Origin: Glaciecola sp965660625
GTDB lineage: Bacteria; Pseudomonadota; Gammaproteobacteria; Enterobacterales; Alteromonadaceae
Length of the DNA stretch: 64,000 nucleotides
Reading direction: 5' to 3'
Assembly: GCA_965660625.1 (NCBI GenBank)
Contig: CBFIAR010000001.1
Coordinates: 496,001-560,000 of the forward strand
Shown here: one piece after another, positions 25,683 to 34,655 of the stretch
How positions within the stretch are numbered: the first letter of the stretch is position 1
Layout of the letters: every line of letters begins with the position of its first letter
The notes under the pieces: generated by a model
Told to the model about the DNA's origin: nothing
The model's database searches: none
Seen by the model: only the letters and a program-made list of their open reading frames with translations
Translations under genes and position numbers: made by a program

Positions 25683-28358
25683 TTAGCTATTCAAATTCGG
25701 CAACAACCATTTTTCAGCCTCGTCCTGCGTCCAAGATTTTCGCTGAGCATAATCTTTGAGTTGATCTTGCTGAATTTTTGCTACGGCAAAATAACGTGCA
25801 TCAGGATGCGCAAAGTACCAGCCTGAAACTGACGCACCTGGCCACATAGCGTAACTAGAGGTCAACTGCATACCAATGCTTGCCTCAACGTCTAACAGAT
25901 CCCAAATTAGCTGTTTTTCGGTATGTTCAGGACAGGCTGCGTAGCCAGGTGCTGGGCGGATACCTTGGTACTTTTCACCAATAAGCGCTTCGTTGTCTAA
26001 GTTCTCATCTTTGGCATAACCCCATAGCTCTTTGCGCACTTGCTGATGCAAGTATTCAGCAAATGCTTCGGCTAGTCTGTCGGCAATGGCTTTACTCATG
26101 ATTGAGTTATAGTCGTCACCGTCATCTTCATAACTTTTAGCCAATTCATCTTCACCGATACCGGCGGTCACCGCAAATGCGCCCATATAATCGGTACGTC
26201 GTTGTGACAAAGGCATGACAAAATCACTTAAACAATAATTGGGGCCTTTGGGTTTATGCGTTTGTTGACGCAGATGATGTGCAACGCCTATCTCGGTCCC
26301 TGCAATATTCTGAACATTGTTATAGTGCGATGGTTCGCCATCATTAACATGAGAATCGGTGCTGAAAACAAGCACATCTTCACCCCTAGCGTTAGCAGGG
26401 AAAATACCAACTCGGCCCTTCGCCTTGAGCTTTTTATTCGCACACAAATTATCGAGCATGTCATTTGCATCTTTAAATACGCTTTTTGCTTCCTCGCCTA
26501 CAATCTCGTCATTAAGAATGCGAGGGTATTTACCCGCCAGTGACCACGTTAAGAAAAACGGTGTCCAGTCAATATACTCTCTCAGCACACTCAGGTCTGC
26601 TTCAACGGTTTTAACACCTAAAAAATTTGGCTTTACTGGCTGGTAAGTAGCCCAATCGCAACTGAATCTATTGGTTTTTGCATCGTTGAAATTAATTGCT
26701 TTTGTGCGCGGTGTTTTCTTCGCGTGAGCAATCCGCACTTTTTCATATTCTGCGGTAATTTGCTCTGCATAAGCGCCACGATGTTCCTTTGAGATGAGCT
26801 TCTGGCAGACACCAACCGCTCGACTCGCATTGGGCACATACACTACTGGGTGGTCATAATTCTGTTCTATTTTCACGGCAGTGTGTGCTTTGGATGTGGT
26901 CGCTCCGCCAATAAGTAACGGTAAATCCATTTTTAAGCGCTGCATCTCTTTGGCTACTTGCACCATTTCATCTAGTGACGGCGTAATAAGCCCAGAGAGG
27001 CCAATCATGTCAGCATTTTCGTCTTTAGCCACCTGTAAAATTTTAGCCGCAGGCACCATGACACCTAAGTCGATGACTTCAAAATTGTTACACTGCAGCA
27101 CAACACCGACAATATTTTTGCCTATGTCATGCACGTCACCTTTGACGGTTGCCATGATAATTTTGCCATTGGAACTGCGCACACCTGACTTTTCAGCTTC
27201 AATGTACGGCTGCAAATGCGCTACCGCTTTTTTCATCACGCGTGCCGATTTTACCACTTGCGGTAAAAACATTTTACCTTCACCGAACAAGTCACCTACC
27301 ACATTCATGCCATCCATCAATGGGCCTTCAATGACGTGCAGCGGTCGTTCTGCCGCAAGGCGAGCCTCTTCAGTATCATCAATAATGTAGTCGGTAATCC
27401 CTTTTACTAGCGCATGCTCTAAGCGTTTACTAACGGAATACTCGCGCCATGCTAGATCTTCTTTGGCGGCCGCTTTACCGTCGCCTTGATATTTAGGCGC
27501 CAACTCAAGTAATTTATCAGTGGCATCCGGATGGCGGTTAAGAATAACATCTTCGACGGCATCGCGGAGCTCTGCAGGGATCTCATCATACACTTCTAAC
27601 TGACCTGCATTCACAATCCCCATGTCCATGCCTGCGCGAATTGCATAAAACAAAAATACGCTGTGCATTGCTTCACGAACGGGGTTATTGCCACGAAACG
27701 AGAATGAGATATTAGACAAACCACCCGACACATGGCAATGCGGCAAATGTTTTCGAATTTGGCGGGTTGCTTCTATAAAGTCCACGGCATAATTATTGTG
27801 TTCTTCAATACCGGTAGCAACGGCAAATATATTGGGGTCAAAAATAATGTCTTCAGGCGGAAAATTAAGCTTATCTACTAGCAGTTCATAACTGCGTTTA
27901 CATATTTCGAACTTACGCGCTTGGGTGTCAGCTTGGCCTTTTTCGTCAAACGCCATTACCACGGTTGCGGCACCATAGCGCTTAATTTTTTTCGCCTGCG
28001 CCAAAAACAACGCTTCGCCTTCTTTTAAGCTAATGGAGTTAACAATCGCTTTACCTTGAACACACTTTAATCCGGCTTCAATAATTGACCATTTGGAGGA
28101 ATCAATCATTATCGGTACACGCGAGATATCGGGTTCAGATGCAATTAGATTAAGAAAACGCACCATCGCGGCTTCAGAGTCCAACATGGCTTCATCCATG
28201 TTGATATCGATAATTTGAGCGCCATTAGCCACTTGCTGGCGTGCCACGTCAAGAGCGGTTTCAAAATCGTCTTCCATGATTAGACGTTTGAACATCGCCG
28301 AACCGGTTACGTTAGTTCGCTCACCTACATTAATAAAACTTGAAAAATCAGCAGTCAC
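25683..28358 (-). CDS. metH: Cobalamin-dependent methionine synthase, C-terminal part (folate, B12 and activation domains)
   Basis: An 891-residue protein holding the domains that follow the homocysteine module of MetH: pterin-binding (from FINVGERTNVTGS, residues 8-20), cobalamin cap, B12-binding with DVHDIGKN (the cobalt-ligand histidine is about 410), and the AdoMet reactivation domain (RPAPGYAACPEH near 815-830). It catalyses methyl transfer from methyltetrahydrofolate via cobalamin. It begins at a GTG eight bases after the stop of the upstream half, with AGGA overlapping that stop. This makes a true two-gene arrangement more likely than a sequencing frameshift. Confidence 0.93.
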   Translation of the reverse strand: MTADFSSFINVGERTNVTGSAMFKRLIMEDDFETALDVARQQVANGAQIIDINMDEAMLDSEAAMVRFLNLIASEPDISRVPIMIDSSKWSIIEAGLKCVQGKAIVNSISLKEGEALFLAQAKKIKRYGAATVVMAFDEKGQADTQARKFEICKRSYELLVDKLNFPPEDIIFDPNIFAVATGIEEHNNYAVDFIEATRQIRKHLPHCHVSGGLSNISFSFRGNNPVREAMHSVFLFYAIRAGMDMGIVNAGQLEVYDEIPAELRDAVEDVILNRHPDATDKLLELAPKYQGDGKAAAKEDLAWREYSVSKRLEHALVKGITDYIIDDTEEARLAAERPLHVIEGPLMDGMNVVGDLFGEGKMFLPQVVKSARVMKKAVAHLQPYIEAEKSGVRSSNGKIIMATVKGDVHDIGKNIVGVVLQCNNFEVIDLGVMVPAAKILQVAKDENADMIGLSGLITPSLDEMVQVAKEMQRLKMDLPLLIGGATTSKAHTAVKIEQNYDHPVVYVPNASRAVGVCQKLISKEHRGAYAEQITAEYEKVRIAHAKKTPRTKAINFNDAKTNRFSCDWATYQPVKPNFLGVKTVEADLSVLREYIDWTPFFLTWSLAGKYPRILNDEIVGEEAKSVFKDANDMLDNLCANKKLKAKGRVGIFPANARGEDVLVFSTDSHVNDGEPSHYNNVQNIAGTEIGVAHHLRQQTHKPKGPNYCLSDFVMPLSQRRTDYMGAFAVTAGIGEDELAKSYEDDGDDYNSIMSKAIADRLAEAFAEYLHQQVRKELWGYAKDENLDNEALIGEKYQGIRPAPGYAACPEHTEKQLIWDLLDVEASIGMQLTSSYAMWPGASVSGWYFAHPDARYFAVAKIQQDQLKDYAQRKSWTQDEAEKWLLPNLNS

Positions 28359-28366
28359 AACACATC

Positions 28367-29428
28367 CTAATGAACAAAAGGCTCTAAGCCGGATAAACGC
28401 ATTTTAACGTCGAGGTCAGGTATTTGACGCGGCGGTAAACCAGCAACAGCCTGGGCCACTTGTCGAATATGTTCAGGTGTGCTGCCGCAGCAACCGCCCA
28501 AGATATTAACCAGACCTGATTGTCCCCATTCTTTTAAGTGCTCTGAAAGCTCTTCTGCTTCCATATCATATTCCCCAAACTCGTTAGGTAGGCCTGCATT
28601 TGGATGAGCAGAGACATTACACTGCGCAATACGTGCAATTTCAGCGACGTACTGACGCAATAAATCGGGCCCCAAGGCACAATTCAAGCCAACAGAGAAG
28701 GGGTTGACATGACGCATTGAATAATAAAATGCCTCGGCAGTTTGTCCAGATAAAGTGCGTCCAGAAGCGTCAGTAATGGTTCCTGAAATCATCACAGGCA
28801 GATTAATCCCCAATTCCTCAAACACTTCCTCTACGGCATATACTGCCGCTTTTGCATTTAAAGTATCGAAAATAGTTTCGACAAGGATAAGATCGACGTT
28901 GCCTTCAATAAGCGCATGTGTTGATGCCTTGTATGCTTCAACAAGCTCATCAAAATGCACATTGCGCTTACCAGGATCGTTAACGTCGGGAGAAATCGAA
29001 GCCGTGCGACTAGTTGGACCGATAACCCCAGCCACAAAACGTGGTTTATGAGGTGTTTTTGCAGTAAATTCATCCGCTGCTTCTCGTGCTAACTTGGCCG
29101 CACTTAGGTTAATTTGACGAGACTCATCTTGCATATCGTAATCTGACATTGAAATGCTCGTCGCATTAAACGTGTTGGTTTCAATTATATCAGCACCTGC
29201 AGCAAGGTATTCACGATGAATATTTCTAATAATTTCTGGCTGCGTGATAGATAATAAATCGTTATTTCCTTTCACATCACAATGCCAATTTTTATATTGT
29301 TCACCGCGATATTCAGCTTCATCCAGTTGACACTTTTGGATCATAGTACCCATGGCGCCATCCAGTATTAATATGCGCTCTCTAGCGATGCTAGTTAGAA
29401 GGTCTAGGCTATTTGTGGTTTTGCTCAC
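28367..29428 (-). CDS. Methionine synthase homocysteine-binding subunit (N-terminal part of MetH)
   Basis: A 353-residue homocysteine S-methyltransferase module. It starts with ERILILDGAMGTMIQ and contains the three zinc-binding cysteines: Cys 250 in GLNCALGPD and Cys 313-314 in GGCCGSTPEH. In E. coli this is the first third of a single 1227-residue MetH; here it is a separate gene directly followed by the part carrying folate and B12 domains. The two products must meet as a complex for activity. Gene spacing suggests translational coupling. It could be called the metH N-terminal subunit. Confidence 0.9.
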   Translation of the reverse strand: MSKTTNSLDLLTSIARERILILDGAMGTMIQKCQLDEAEYRGEQYKNWHCDVKGNNDLLSITQPEIIRNIHREYLAAGADIIETNTFNATSISMSDYDMQDESRQINLSAAKLAREAADEFTAKTPHKPRFVAGVIGPTSRTASISPDVNDPGKRNVHFDELVEAYKASTHALIEGNVDLILVETIFDTLNAKAAVYAVEEVFEELGINLPVMISGTITDASGRTLSGQTAEAFYYSMRHVNPFSVGLNCALGPDLLRQYVAEIARIAQCNVSAHPNAGLPNEFGEYDMEAEELSEHLKEWGQSGLVNILGGCCGSTPEHIRQVAQAVAGLPPRQIPDLDVKMRLSGLEPFVH

Positions 29429-29546
29429 AATCTCTCTCTTATATGTTGCAGTGTTTCAGCGTGCGCTATTGTTACGCTCATTACGTGTTTGCTTATCGAC
29501 TGCGTAAATAGCATTTTCTCGATCCCGTTATCGCTGGTATTCGAGT

Positions 29547-30476
29547 TTAGCATTCACGCCTTCTAAGTGTGCTTAAATCGTAAGGTGTATTTTGATAAAC
29601 ATAGTAATTAAGCCAATTGGTTAATAATAAGCTTCCGTGTGACTTCCAGCGCACTATTGGTTCTTGGTTCGGGTCGTTGTTAGTAAAATAATTACTTGGA
29701 ACAAGAGGTTCTAGGCCAGCTTCTAAATCTCGCTCATATTCGAGCGCCAGGGTATTTGGATCGTATTCTGGATGACCCGTGACAAAAACTAAACGGCGAT
29801 CGTCAGTCGCACTAATGTAGGTTCCGGCAGCGTCTGATTGCGCTAATACCGTTAAACCCGCCACTTTCTTATAATCTTCAGGCAAGATTTCACCAATTCG
29901 ACTGTGCGGTGCCCAAAACCGAGGATCAAAACCACGCATTAATTCGTCGTTAGCTTGCACTACATCATGTTCGAAAACACCCGATAGTTTGCTGGTTCGC
30001 AATTGACGCTGCACGCCGTAAAAATGATACATTGCAGCATGCGCAGCCCAGCATAAAAAGATTGTCGACTGCACATTTTCCTGCGCCCAATCTAGCAATT
30101 CGGTCATCTTGTCCCAGTACTTAACGTCCTCATATTCGAGCAGGCCCAGAGGCGCCCCCGTCACTATCCATCCATCATAGTTTTTATCAGACACTTCACT
30201 GAAACCGTGGTAGAAGGCGTCCATATGCGACTTCGGGGTATTTTTGGGTGTGGTTTCATCGATACGGATCAAGTCGACATTAATTTGGATCGGAGTGTTC
30301 GATAATAACCGTAAAATCTGAATTTCAGTTTCAATTTTATTCGGCATCAAGTTCAATATTCCAACTTCTAGCGGTCGAATGTTTTGGCTAGCAGCACGGT
30401 TACTGTCCATCGCAAAGATGTTTTCTTGCAGAAGCACATCTAAAGCGGGCAGATCGGACGGAATTTTAATTGGCAT
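29547..30476 (-). CDS. metA: Homoserine O-succinyltransferase
   Basis: Transfers an acyl group (succinyl or acetyl; the choice cannot be read with certainty) to homoserine, the first committed step of methionine synthesis. 309 residues from the preferred start MPIKIPSDLPALD; an alternative start three codons upstream is possible. Family features: RPLEVGILNLMPNKIETE (near 35-52), active-site cysteine in FLCWAAHAAMYHFYG (about 140), and the His/Glu pair in VTGHPEYD (about 233-238). Preceded by three apparent MetJ boxes and followed 118 bases later by the split methionine synthase genes. Confidence 0.95.
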   Translation of the reverse strand: MPIKIPSDLPALDVLLQENIFAMDSNRAASQNIRPLEVGILNLMPNKIETEIQILRLLSNTPIQINVDLIRIDETTPKNTPKSHMDAFYHGFSEVSDKNYDGWIVTGAPLGLLEYEDVKYWDKMTELLDWAQENVQSTIFLCWAAHAAMYHFYGVQRQLRTSKLSGVFEHDVVQANDELMRGFDPRFWAPHSRIGEILPEDYKKVAGLTVLAQSDAAGTYISATDDRRLVFVTGHPEYDPNTLALEYERDLEAGLEPLVPSNYFTNNDPNQEPIVRWKSHGSLLLTNWLNYYVYQNTPYDLSTLRRREC

Positions 30477-30566
30477 TAATACCACCTGTCTTTAAATACA
30501 TGCTCACTTCAAAGGCATGCTTTAGGATCAACGTGGCTATCATTGTGGCGATATCAAGCAAAAAGT

Positions 30567-30590
30567 CAACATCTTTACGTCTAGACGTCT
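30567..30590 (-). promoter_or_regulatory. Three tandem MetJ boxes upstream of metA
   Basis: On the minus strand three contiguous 8-mers read AGACGTCT, AGACGTAA and AGATGTTG; the MetJ consensus is AGACGTCT (8/8, 6/8 and 5/8 matches). The last box overlaps a TTGACT that could be a -35 element, placing the repressor over the promoter, about 90 bases before the metA start. metJ itself is not in the window. Confidence 0.82.
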
Positions 30591-30708
30591 AATTAAAATT
30601 AAACTGAATGCCTCAATCTGTGTGTTGTTTTTGAATGAGCCACTATTGCTGCGCGATTAAAGCAGACGAAGCATTCTCATGATCTTGTCTTAAATGCCTG
30701 TCAATAAG

Positions 30709-31203
30709 CTATTTACGCGCTTTTTTCTGAAATCCCATCAATACCTCAACTTCGGCTTGTGGTAGATCACAAGCGTCGATGACTTCATTAATGCTTGCAC
30801 CCGATGCAACCAGGCTATGCGCTCTCGCATACATCTTTGCTGCAGGGTCTTGTTGCGAAACCTCATCGATTTGTGCCATTAGCTTATCAATGTCAATTTT
30901 AAGCGCTTCTATTTCCAACACATGACTTTTCAAGATATTTGCTGTTGCTGCTGACATCGCATTTTCCAGCTCAATGGCTATTTTTGTGCTAATTTGCTCG
31001 TGCGACTCGTTTTGAATTTTCTCGAGGACACCTAGCTTATTTTCTTGAACTTCATTAGCTTGATGCAAACTATTGATGAATTCGAGAGCTTTGTTCAGCT
31101 TTAGGTTCAGCTTTCTATTCGACTGAATAGCAATGATGGCGATACCTATTCCTAAAAAGGATAGACATAACAATACCAAATTAGTCATTGAAATTTCTTG
31201 CAT
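30709..31203 (-). CDS. DUF2802 protein at the end of the chemotaxis cluster
   Basis: A 164-residue protein with one N-terminal membrane segment (about residues 7-26), a coiled-coil middle (30-125), and a C-terminal helix-turn-helix-like region (MYARAHSLVASGASINEVIDACDLPQAEVEVLMGF, split at about 128-160) typical of DUF2802. Such genes commonly follow cheW in polar flagellar clusters; the function is unknown. The start may be residue 6 (MTNLVLL). A hairpin terminator lies between it and cheW, so it probably depends on readthrough or its own promoter. Confidence 0.78.
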   Translation of the reverse strand: MQEISMTNLVLLCLSFLGIGIAIIAIQSNRKLNLKLNKALEFINSLHQANEVQENKLGVLEKIQNESHEQISTKIAIELENAMSAATANILKSHVLEIEALKIDIDKLMAQIDEVSQQDPAAKMYARAHSLVASGASINEVIDACDLPQAEVEVLMGFQKKARK

Positions 31204-31264
31204 TAAGACGCTTTCTTATTTGTTATTAATACTATAAATGTAACCCATTCCCGCCTGTAAATAC

Positions 31265-31296
31265 AAAAATACCGTGCCAAGGCACGGTATTTTTTT
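31265..31296. terminator. Terminator after cheW
   Basis: Stem of about 12 pairs AAATACCGTGCC / GGCACGGTATTT with a two-base loop, followed by T-runs. On the minus strand it ends the fliA-che-parC-parP-cheW transcript 54 bases after the cheW stop. Confidence 0.9.
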
Positions 31297-31349
31297 ACAT
31301 TAATGACATTTTGCTGTGTAAAAGTGGGCTCTGCAGTTTTAACAAAGTG

Positions 31350-31841
31350 TTATAAACTGCTCATCTCATCCCACTCGTCGTCACTCAATAATTTATTGAG
31401 GTCAACTAAGATAAGTAGACTACCGTTTCTATTACTTACGCCTTGTATAAATTTAGCACTTTCTTCAGTGCCGACGTTTGGCGTACTATCAATTTCAGAT
31501 GAGCGTAAGTAAACCACTTCAGCGACACTATCAACTAAAATCCCAACCACTTGTTCATCCGACTCGATTATCACAATCCGTGTATTGTCAGTAATGTCTG
31601 TTGGTGGTAAACCAAAACGCGACCGAGTATCAATGACAGTAACAACATTACCGCGTAAGTTGATAATCCCGAGCACATAATCCGGTGCCCCAGGAACTGG
31701 CGCTATTTCTGTGTAACGCAAGACTTCCTGAACTTGCATAACATTGATCCCATAAGTTTCCTCATCTAAGCGATAAGTCACCCATTGCAACACCTCATCA
31801 TTCGGGTCGCTAGCAGCAATCTTTGTTCTATTTTGGTTCAT
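31350..31841 (-). CDS. cheW: CheW, chemotaxis coupling protein
   Basis: A 163-residue single CheW domain (for example WVTYRLDEETYGINVMQVQEVLRY and GIINLRGNVVTVIDTRSRFG). It links methyl-accepting receptors to CheA in the signalling array. It is the last gene before a terminator and follows parP by 44 bases. Confidence 0.95.
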   Translation of the reverse strand: MNQNRTKIAASDPNDEVLQWVTYRLDEETYGINVMQVQEVLRYTEIAPVPGAPDYVLGIINLRGNVVTVIDTRSRFGLPPTDITDNTRIVIIESDEQVVGILVDSVAEVVYLRSSEIDSTPNVGTEESAKFIQGVSNRNGSLLILVDLNKLLSDDEWDEMSSL

Positions 31842-31885
31842 TTAATTTACTCCGTTACACAAGATATTTTTCTATTTGTTAACCG

Positions 31886-32686
31886 TCACTTGCTGCTTAA
31901 ACCTGCTTTAAGCATTTCGACAAGTTCTTCAACATTAATTAAAGCACACATTCTTTCTTTTACCATGCCTGCCAACCACGGGCGTTTACCTAAATTATGT
32001 CGCCATTTCACGTCCGACTTATTCAGTTCAACGGTATTAACCAACTTTTCGCAAGCGAGGCACCAAGGTGTTTTACCTAAGTTGATCAAAAATCGATAAT
32101 TCAAATCTTCAGCCATTTTTTCATCGTATTTCTCGGGCATCACCCATCGAGCAGCGTCTACGACGTTAAACTTATCTTCATTCTTCAGCATCACACCCAT
32201 AAACCAATTCGGTTTTCCAATAAGAGGCGCGATTTTGGTCATTTCATGTATCCCGCCCAACTCAACCAACGGAACGGCTAAAGTTAAACCCGCTACTTCA
32301 AAAAAAAGTGCTTGAAAACGCTCATCGAGCGAATCTTGCAAACTCCTCGGCACGGAAATTTCACGCTTACTTGTCTCTGTTTCGACCTCAATTTGAATTT
32401 CTTTATTATCTTGTTGAACTATCTGCAACTCTGCATCTAAATTGCTTGCTTGTGACTCATCAATCGCATCCAAAAACCCCTCAACAGGCTTTGTAGAATT
32501 CAGCACAGTGTTTATTTCAAGCAGCCTATTCAGATCAGCTTGGCGCTTATCCGTCGCCTGATCTAATAACTTTTGCGCTGCAGCCTTGTCAAAAATAGGT
32601 TCAGGAAGCGCTTCCGTTAGCAAATCAGCCAGATAATCCTCTACCACATTCTCCTTGGCAAATTCATTCTTATCCTTCATTTGCAA
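31886..32686 (-). CDS. parP: ParP, CheW-like protein that stabilises polar chemosensory arrays
   Basis: A 266-residue protein with a variable, mostly polar N-terminal half (1-130) and a divergent CheW-like domain at the C-terminus (FFEVAGLTLAVPLVELGGIHEM onward). In vibrios the gene between parC and cheW encodes ParP, whose C-terminal domain binds CheA and whose N-terminal part binds ParC. The same order, size and domain layout are seen here. It overlaps the end of parC by 17 bases; a start two codons in (MKDKNEF) is possible. Confidence 0.85.
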   Translation of the reverse strand: MQMKDKNEFAKENVVEDYLADLLTEALPEPIFDKAAAQKLLDQATDKRQADLNRLLEINTVLNSTKPVEGFLDAIDESQASNLDAELQIVQQDNKEIQIEVETETSKREISVPRSLQDSLDERFQALFFEVAGLTLAVPLVELGGIHEMTKIAPLIGKPNWFMGVMLKNEDKFNVVDAARWVMPEKYDEKMAEDLNYRFLINLGKTPWCLACEKLVNTVELNKSDVKWRHNLGKRPWLAGMVKERMCALINVEELVEMLKAGLSSK

Positions 32687-33440
32687 TGTCCCTCAAAAAC
32701 TTCTGGTAGGCAAAAACCCCTCTGCACTTTGGTGCAAAAATAGAGGCTGGGATCTGCGCGTGGCTAGCGTCTCTGAACTTGGTGTCAACGGGAATAAAAC
32801 CTCGCCATAGCTGCTTAGGATAATCCTCAGTTAAGGTTGTATAAGCTTGAATTGTTGCATTGACACGCCTATCGAACATCGTTGCAATAATACTGATCGG
32901 AATATTTTCAGGCATTGTTTTGCGCATAATCTTGAGGGTGCGCATCATTCTATCCAAGCCTTTGAGCGCCAAATGCTCTGTTTGCACAGGCACAATGATG
33001 CGGTTACTACAAGCAAGTGCGTTCACCATTGACACACCTAATATAGGGGGACAATCGATCACTACATAGTCAAATTGACGGCTAATTGACGCTAGTGCTT
33101 TTTTCAGTATCAACCCTTTTCCACTCTCCATACCCATTTTACGATCCAATGTAGCTAGCGCCATAGTCGCAGGCAATACCATCAAACCTGGCACATTGGT
33201 TAAACACAGGCAGTCCAGCAATGCTTGGCCTTTGTATCTTTCTGGCTGTGCGAAAACGTCATAAATACTATTATCAAGCGTCTCTGAATCAATCCCAAAA
33301 TAATAACTCAGACTAGCATGAGGGTCGGTATCGACGAGTAACACGCGTTCGCCCTGCTGAGCTAAAAGCCCACCAAGCGTGACGGCAGTCGTTGTTTTTC
33401 CAACGCCACCTTTCTGATTCGCGACTGTCCAAATATTCAC
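32670..33440 (-). CDS. parC: ParC, ParA-like ATPase for polar positioning of chemotaxis arrays
   Basis: A 256-residue MinD/ParA ATPase. The deviant Walker A KGGVGKTT is at residues 10-17, VDTDPHAS follows at about 37-44, and VVIDCPP (Walker B region) is near 125-132. It lies in the chemotaxis operon between cheB and parP, not next to an origin or parB, so the role is array segregation as in Vibrio, not chromosome partition. Distinct from topoisomerase ParC despite the name. Confidence 0.88.
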   Translation of the reverse strand: MNIWTVANQKGGVGKTTTAVTLGGLLAQQGERVLLVDTDPHASLSYYFGIDSETLDNSIYDVFAQPERYKGQALLDCLCLTNVPGLMVLPATMALATLDRKMGMESGKGLILKKALASISRQFDYVVIDCPPILGVSMVNALACSNRIIVPVQTEHLALKGLDRMMRTLKIMRKTMPENIPISIIATMFDRRVNATIQAYTTLTEDYPKQLWRGFIPVDTKFRDASHAQIPASIFAPKCRGVFAYQKFLRDIANEG

Positions 33441-33471
33441 TTACTTACTAACTCATTATTGCTAGATTGGC

Positions 33472-34596
33472 TCACAGCTTCATTTCTGTGATGATGTGTT
33501 GGGCAATGTTTTCCAATGGGATAACTCTATCACAACTGCCTGATTCAGCGACTGCTTTCGGCATACCGTAAACAACACTCGATTTTTCATCTTGCGCCCA
33601 AATTGTTGCGCCTTTGGCTTTTAACAATTTAGAACCTGCGGCTCCATCTGCTCCCATTCCCGTTAGTATGACACTTAACACGTCACCAGAGAACGCAGAA
33701 ACAACAGACTCCATTGTAAAATCAATACACGGATGATAGATAAACGCCCGCTCCTTCGGCGCATCTGTAATAGTTATTTTAGCAAATGCGCCAATACCGG
33801 TCACTTGCATTTGCTTACCACCCTCGGCAAGGTAAATCGTGCCTTTCTCAAGCCGCTCGTTATCTTGTGCCAGCTTCACTTTCAATTCCGTATACTTGTC
33901 GAGACGCTCGGCAAAGGCGGCGGTAAAGGTGCCCGGCATATGCTGAACCAGTAATACTGGATACGGAAAATGACTCGGTAAATCGCTGATCACTTTTTGT
34001 AAGGCCACGGGGCCACCCGTGCTAGCGCCAATAAATAACAATTTATAGCGTTTACCGGAGGCCGGCAGCGGCGATACAGAAGGTTCAAGGTGAGTCGCTG
34101 TTGGCGGTGTTGAGGGAAGGTGACTAAGTTCTTGTCTACTTCTTTGAATTGCATCAGGTGCAGTGTTCGCTTGAATATCACTAGTTAAGCCGAGCCTACG
34201 GCCTCGTGCCAGCGCTTTGACGCGACGTTGAATAATTAAAATAGCTTCTGGTCTTTCGCTGCTGATATCGTCGAATTTCTTGGGAATATAATCGACTGCG
34301 CCTGCTTGTAGCGCATCAAGAGTGACTTTTGCTCCTGCATGCGTGAGCGAGGAGAACATCAAAATCGCCGTAGGTGCTGTCTGCATTATTTTGGCAACGG
34401 CAGTGATACCGTTCATCACTGGCATTTCAACGTCCATTGTAATCACGTCAGGTTTGAGTTCAATGGCCTTTTCAACTGCTTGTGCGCCATTAACCGCATG
34501 CCCGATAACTTTAATACTTGGGTCTTGCTCTAAAACTGATGTTAAGCGACTTCGATAAAACGCAGAATCATCAACTATCAACACTCGATATGGCAT
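33472..34596 (-). CDS. cheB: CheB, chemotaxis protein-glutamate methylesterase
   Basis: A 374-residue two-domain protein. The receiver domain (1-120) has the phospho-acceptor Asp 55 in ITMDVEMPVMNG. After a linker, the methylesterase domain carries the catalytic triad Ser 192 (GASTGGP), His 219 (LVQHMPG) and Asp 317 (GMGADGA). It demethylates and deamidates receptors during adaptation. No cheR is in the window. Confidence 0.96.
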   Translation of the reverse strand: MPYRVLIVDDSAFYRSRLTSVLEQDPSIKVIGHAVNGAQAVEKAIELKPDVITMDVEMPVMNGITAVAKIMQTAPTAILMFSSLTHAGAKVTLDALQAGAVDYIPKKFDDISSERPEAILIIQRRVKALARGRRLGLTSDIQANTAPDAIQRSRQELSHLPSTPPTATHLEPSVSPLPASGKRYKLLFIGASTGGPVALQKVISDLPSHFPYPVLLVQHMPGTFTAAFAERLDKYTELKVKLAQDNERLEKGTIYLAEGGKQMQVTGIGAFAKITITDAPKERAFIYHPCIDFTMESVVSAFSGDVLSVILTGMGADGAAGSKLLKAKGATIWAQDEKSSVVYGMPKAVAESGSCDRVIPLENIAQHIITEMKL

Positions 34597-34655
34597 CGTT
34601 TCTTGAGGCCCTTTTACTTGACTCGAAATTGAGGCTTAGTTTGCCAACTAGCTAA

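Noticed and set aside
28358..28367. metH split as a sequencing frameshift
   Set aside because: The junction has a stop, a Shine-Dalgarno sequence and a properly spaced GTG start, and each protein begins and ends at domain borders.
32670..33440. Chromosome-partition ParA
   Set aside because: No parB or origin genes nearby; the position in the chemotaxis operon next to a CheW-like gene fits ParC of array positioning.
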